A DNA stretch of 64,000 nucleotides from Hymenolepis diminuta (taxonomy: Eukaryota; Platyhelminthes; Cestoda; Cyclophyllidea; Hymenolepididae): NCBI GenBank assembly GCA_900708905.1, contig CAADRB010000018.1:396821-460820 (forward strand). Direction: 5' to 3'. The translations under genes and the position numbers were made by a program. The notes under the pieces were generated by a model. It searched no databases and was not told the DNA's origin. It was given only the letters and a program-made list of their open reading frames with translations. Within the stretch, counting starts at the first letter, position 1. Each line of letters opens with the position of its first letter. Positions 62,101 to 64,000 of this stretch are shown piece after piece.

Positions 62101-62887
62101 GTAAATAGCCTTTGAATTATGTCATATTTTTAATCAATAGTAAAAAAAGACAAAAAACGCTAAACTAAGCCAGATTATTGCGGTATTGTAGCATATCTCG
62201 TGGTATTTTATTGATTACCTAAAAGTTACATATATATATGTATATATGTATAAAGATTTTAAATTAAATATATCTTATGGAACCTTAATTTTCTTCTAGG
62301 TTCTAAGCTTATTCTTGGCGCTTCTGTTGAGTTCATTTAGCGCTGAAAGCTTTCAAAAGGAAGAAGAAGCAGGAGACCAAAATAAGCTCCAAATAGCGCT
62401 TGATCGGATCTACCGATTTGGAATTTGGATGCAACTGAGCATTCGAAAAATTTTCACCTACAGAACTAGACGATATGGTGCTCGAAGTAGGTTAGTATTC
62501 ATTCTTAAATATACCCTTTTTGTTTCTTCTATTAATAAATCAAATTTAATTATTTAAGGAAATGAAATGTATATAAATAAGGTATATATATATATAATTG
62601 TTACTTAACTTCATTTTAGAAGTGAATTTAATTTATGTTCATATTTGATATCAAAAATATTTATCATCTTGGGATCATTTGATTTAGTACAATTTTAATT
62701 TGGTCATTTTATAATTGTTCAAATCAATTACATTTCCATTTTATCTTTGGCAGAATGAAAGGGACAAATCATGTGATCCATGAGACCCAGATTATTCATT
62801 TGGAACCACCGGGGACGATTAACAATAACATTGAGGAGGGAGATGTGGTTCTGCAAAATCCTATATCACTTGAAGAATCGATGACTG
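41094..62887 (+). CDS. Voltage-gated sodium channel alpha subunit, 5' part (20 exons)
   Basis: The product is a four-domain plasma-membrane channel that carries the rising phase of action potentials; this window holds domains I and II. Exons: 41094-41241, 43829-44115, 45499-45617, 45878-45958, 46256-46384, 46570-46664, 47770-48045, 48125-48268, 49395-49437, 50624-50780, 52613-52777, 52947-53099, 55073-55278, 56498-56580, 58111-58334, 59718-59954, 61144-61317, 61391-61753, 62300-62490, 62754-62887. All joins keep frame over 1136 codons. Domain I: S1 near residues 185-208, S4 [15 protein letters not shown], pore RLITQDYWE with filter Asp485. Domain II: S4 [17 protein letters not shown], pore RVLCGEWIE with filter Glu998. 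Asp and Glu fit DEKA or DEEA channels; domain III, which would decide, lies beyond 64000. One intron is U12-type AT-AC. The ATG at 41094 lies 17 bases after a TTCTAG acceptor, so a noncoding first exon is likely upstream. Confidence 0.96.
45499..45617 (+). CDS. Sodium channel exon 3, approach to IS1
   Basis: The exon encodes [20 protein letters not shown] and [19 protein letters not shown] plus two bases of a Pro codon. It matches [20 protein letters not shown] and [16 protein letters not shown] of vertebrate channels. The exon is followed directly by ATATCCTTTT, a U12 AT-type donor, and no usable GT donor exists at this point. Confidence 0.95.
45618..45877 (+). other. U12-type AT-AC intron in the sodium channel gene
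   Basis: The 260-base intron starts ATATCCTTTT at 45618, a perfect match to the minor-spliceosome AT-type 5' site. The branch-site consensus TTCCTTAAC is present exactly at 45851-45859, and the intron ends in CTACAC at 45877, 19 bases after the branch adenosine. Splicing here joins CC and A into Pro and gives VHP|LFSM, matching VHS|LFNM of vertebrate channels. The nearby GT...TTCAG alternative breaks the reading frame. Vertebrate SCN genes carry an AT-AC intron at this place. Confidence 0.92.
45878..46664 (+). CDS. Sodium channel exons 4-6, IS1 to IS4
   Basis: Exon 45878-45958 encodes [20 protein letters not shown] (S1). Exon 46256-46384 encodes [20 protein letters not shown] (S2) and [16 protein letters not shown] (S3), with the conserved RD-WNWLDF. 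Exon 46570-46664 encodes [20 protein letters not shown] and [11 protein letters not shown], the S4 voltage sensor with three Arg and one Lys at every third position. Vertebrate channels often have mutually exclusive duplicates of the exon at this place, but no second copy is visible in the 185-base and 1.1 kb flanking introns. Confidence 0.95.
47027..47060. repeat. TA-rich microsatellite
   Basis: A run of about 30 bases of imperfect TA dinucleotides lies in the intron between the IS4 and IS5 exons. Confidence 0.9.
47770..49437 (+). CDS. Sodium channel exons 7-9, IS5 and extracellular turret
   Basis: Exon 47770-48045 encodes [20 protein letters not shown], the S5 helix [20 protein letters not shown] and a long extracellular stretch. 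Exon 48125-48268 and the 43-base exon 49395-49437 continue the turret to [13 protein letters not shown]. Sequons for N-glycosylation occur at Asn340, Asn358, Asn389, Asn412 and Asn438, with another at Asn444 in the next exon. Paired cysteines (Cys332, Cys436, Cys447, Cys453) fit the disulfides of this loop. Confidence 0.94.
48591..48690 (+). repeat. Dispersed repeat copy in a channel intron
   Basis: The stretch GAGAGGATCAAAAAAATCTT then GAGAATAAAATCGGAGGTAT, CAATAGGGTC and TTTTTGGGTTCAAGTT parallels 6951-7030 and 51241-51320 in order and spacing. It is a diverged copy of the core of the SINE-like family. Confidence 0.5.
50624..50780 (+). CDS. Sodium channel exon 10, domain I pore loop
   Basis: The exon encodes [20 protein letters not shown], then [18 protein letters not shown] and [13 protein letters not shown]. 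Asp485 is the first residue of the selectivity filter. The next residue is Tyr486, an aromatic at the position that controls tetrodotoxin affinity in vertebrate channels. In the pore helix the usual FGWAFLSLFRL is [11 protein letters not shown], so the conserved Trp is replaced. The exon was too short and oddly framed to stand out as an open frame, but its acceptor TTTGTAG, donor GTAAGT and phases all fit. Confidence 0.95.
51241..51427 (+). repeat. Dispersed repeat copy in a channel intron
   Basis: The core TATCAAGGTAGCGAAGGCTC then TTCATTTTTGGACTCGAGTT is followed by the tail GTTCAAATTTCAGGATTC at 51357-51374. That 18-base tail is repeated exactly at 54828-54845. Confidence 0.5.
52613..52777 (+). 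CDS. Sodium channel exon 11, IS6
   Basis: The exon encodes [20 protein letters not shown] and [18 protein letters not shown], the pore-lining S6 of domain I with the conserved Asn (YLLN). It continues into the I-II linker with [17 protein letters not shown]. It matches [21 protein letters not shown] of vertebrate channels. Confidence 0.96.
52947..58334 (+). CDS. Sodium channel exons 12-15, I-II linker
   Basis: Exons 52947-53099, 55073-55278, 56498-56580 and 58111-58334 encode a cytoplasmic linker of about 220 residues that is poorly conserved in the family. Features visible are [10 protein letters not shown] at residues 580-589 (an RRxS kinase-A type site at Ser584), [12 protein letters not shown], two Ser/Asn-rich stretches, and a Cys-rich end ([11 protein letters not shown], then HPECCKK). 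All joins keep frame with GT-AG sites. The assignment depends on splice phase and position between IS6 and IIS1 and not on sequence matches. Confidence 0.85.
53100..55072 (+). other. Channel intron, 2.0 kb
   Basis: AT-rich intron without an exon. Around 54828-54845 it holds an exact 18-base match to the repeat tail at 51357-51374, within a diverged repeat fragment (about 54780-54900). Confidence 0.6.
56599..56618. repeat. AT dinucleotide microsatellite
   Basis: An uninterrupted AT run of about 20 bases lies in the channel intron after exon 14. Similar short TA-rich tracts occur at 62229-62250, 62583-62597 and 63572-63588. Confidence 0.9.
57676..57830 (+). repeat. Dispersed SINE-like repeat, copy in a channel intron
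   Basis: The body begins TAAAACATCTGAATAAAGGG, then AAACGGGAGAGGGGATCAAT, AAGTAGGCAATAATGTCAGG and the CTTTATTTAAATTCGGCGGC module. This is one of the four best-matching copies of the family, and it lies in the intron before channel exon 15. Confidence 0.6.
59718..59954 (+). CDS. Sodium channel exon 16, IIS1
   Basis: The exon encodes [20 protein letters not shown], the Cys-rich [18 protein letters not shown], then [20 protein letters not shown] (S1) and [19 protein letters not shown]. It matches [21 protein letters not shown] of vertebrate channels. It is phase 0 on both sides. Confidence 0.96.
59955..61143 (+). other. Channel intron, 1.2 kb, with a repeat copy
   Basis: The intron between IIS1 and IIS2 is AT-rich. 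At 60262-60375 it holds a diverged repeat copy (AGAGCATCTAACCATGAG, then GTTAGGATATCAAAACGCC and CTTTAAATTCGGAATTC) that parallels the 57676 copy. No exon is visible. Confidence 0.5.
61144..62490 (+). CDS. Sodium channel exons 17-19, IIS2 to IIS6
   Basis: Exon 61144-61317 encodes [20 protein letters not shown] (S2), [17 protein letters not shown] (S3) and the start of S4 ([10 protein letters not shown]). Exon 61391-61753 completes S4 ([10 protein letters not shown]), S5 ([20 protein letters not shown]) and the pore with [18 protein letters not shown], where Glu998 is the second filter residue. Exon 62300-62490 holds [16 protein letters not shown] (end of S6) and the start of the II-III linker. 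Family members usually read [15 protein letters not shown], so Ser1031 replaces the S6 Asn. All joins are GT-AG and in frame. Confidence 0.96.
62754..62887 (+). CDS. Sodium channel exon 20, II-III linker
   Basis: The exon follows TTTGGCAG and joins in frame to exon 19. It encodes [20 protein letters not shown] then [18 protein letters not shown], ending at GTAATA with one leftover base. It is an acidic cytoplasmic linker segment without a recognisable motif. Confidence 0.8.
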
Positions 62888-64000
62888 GTAATAAACCGAC
62901 TGTATCAGTTGTTTATATTAATCCCTTATATTAATATTAAATAATGTCATTTGCTATGAGATCGATATAGATCGTTAATGCCCACTTCCAGATATATTCA
63001 GATATTGGCCTCAAGAGTTCCTAAATATGAGAAGGAAAAAGAAAAGCCAAAACATCCACTTAGTGGGTAAAATAGTGAAAGTAGCCCATCAAGGTTCCGT
63101 CTGCCTCAGTGAAGGTCTAAATAAAAGAAAAATATTTTTGTATATAACTGAATCCTGTATTTAAGGTAGAGTGTAAAAACGAATAGAGACTGTTGTCGAT
63201 GATACAGACTTTTAATCAAAATTGATGACTCACTGGGGAAGTATTTGTGTAGCTCATATTGAATCAACAATCTCTGCCCATTATTATTGAAAATGCACAA
63301 ATTATATCCATTATAAAATAACAACTTGTGACGCTTGCTTCCAGGGAAAACTTGGATTTTCGATTAATGGAAACAACCAAGCCTTAATTAGGCACCGTGG
63401 TGAATTTTTAGACTTCAGCCAATTTCTAAGCCTTATAACACCACAGTTTCTTAAATTCCCCTACGTCGAGTACCTGAGAGTAAATCGCTACAAACCATCC
63501 ATACTTTACATGGAATGCAAGAATAAAATCTAGTAAAGATCAAATTTTATCGTACTGTGTGTTTTCAGTACATACATATATATATATATGGATTTTTGAA
63601 TAGCACATCTATACTGTATTAAGTCAGTTTGATGGCTTTGAAGGATAAATTCAAATTCCCAGTAAAAACATTTTAACATTTCGTTTATAATAAAGGCCCT
63701 TGGTTATAAGGATGCATAAAGAATGGACACAGATAATCTAGTGCATATCTGAATGTTTTCGCCATATGTAGTGGCTCATAACTTGTCTGATCCAAGGAAG
63801 CTTCAGCGTTTCGAATACATTATCAACGATACTTATTTGATTTGACTCCCTTAATATATAATTGTAAAATTAACAACTGTCGGAAGAAAGCTTCCATTTC
63901 CTATATTTCCTGTTTGATTAAAAGCTGCAAATCATGGTAAACAAGGCCATGCTTTTGCTCCCTCACATCTGTGTAATTATTCGTTCATAACATAATAACA
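62888..64000 (+). other. Start of the next channel intron
   Basis: No exon continuing the channel frame was found before the window ends. Candidate acceptors (near 63343 and 63391) lead to early stops in the required phase. The region is AT-rich with a TA-rich tract at 63572-63588. Domains III and IV should lie beyond. Confidence 0.6.

Overview
The window is a piece of an animal nuclear genome. It is AT-rich (about one third G+C by eye) and its genes contain introns. Very short introns (32 to 45 bases) occur beside introns of 1 to 3 kb in the same genes. With the gene content, this fits a flatworm, possibly a tapeworm, but no lineage-specific marker proves it. All three recognised genes lie on the + strand.

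Layout. (1) 60 to 15786: a many-exon gene that I read as SPIDR, the scaffold protein of RAD51/BLM-dependent recombination repair. The start codon and first exons join cleanly. The last two exons carry the zinc-binding pair CPGC / CSRC and a C-terminal OB-like block resembling vertebrate SPIDR. Some internal exons cannot be joined with certainty. (2) 15787 to 21553: AT-rich intergenic DNA with one dispersed repeat copy. (3) 21554 to 22446: a complete three-exon gene for ribosomal protein L8 (uL2), 259 residues. (4) 22447 to 41093: an 18.6 kb stretch with no convincing gene, holding repeats, two GC-richer islands and one regulatory-looking block. (5) 41094 to beyond 62887: the 5' part of a voltage-gated sodium channel alpha subunit. 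Twenty exons join in frame (more than 1136 codons) and cover the N-terminus, domain I, the I-II linker, domain II and the start of the II-III linker. Domains III and IV lie outside the window.

Most interesting signal. The second channel intron (45618 to 45877) is not GT-AG. It has a perfect U12-type AT-AC donor (ATATCCTTT), a perfect U12 branch site (TTCCTTAAC) and an AC end. It sits at the S1 start (VHP|LFSM), where vertebrate SCN genes carry their conserved AT-AC intron. This implies an ancient minor-spliceosome intron and an active U12 spliceosome in this animal. The channel also lacks the usual pore-helix Trp in domain I, has Ser in place of the usual Asn in IIS6, keeps the aromatic Tyr next to the filter Asp, and has six N-glycosylation sequons in its domain I turret.

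Repeats. At least nine diverged copies of one roughly 260-base family, two of them near tRNA-like A-box/B-box heads, lie in introns and intergenic DNA and look like a tRNA-derived SINE. The three genes serve unrelated jobs (DNA repair, translation, excitability), and nothing suggests they are co-regulated.
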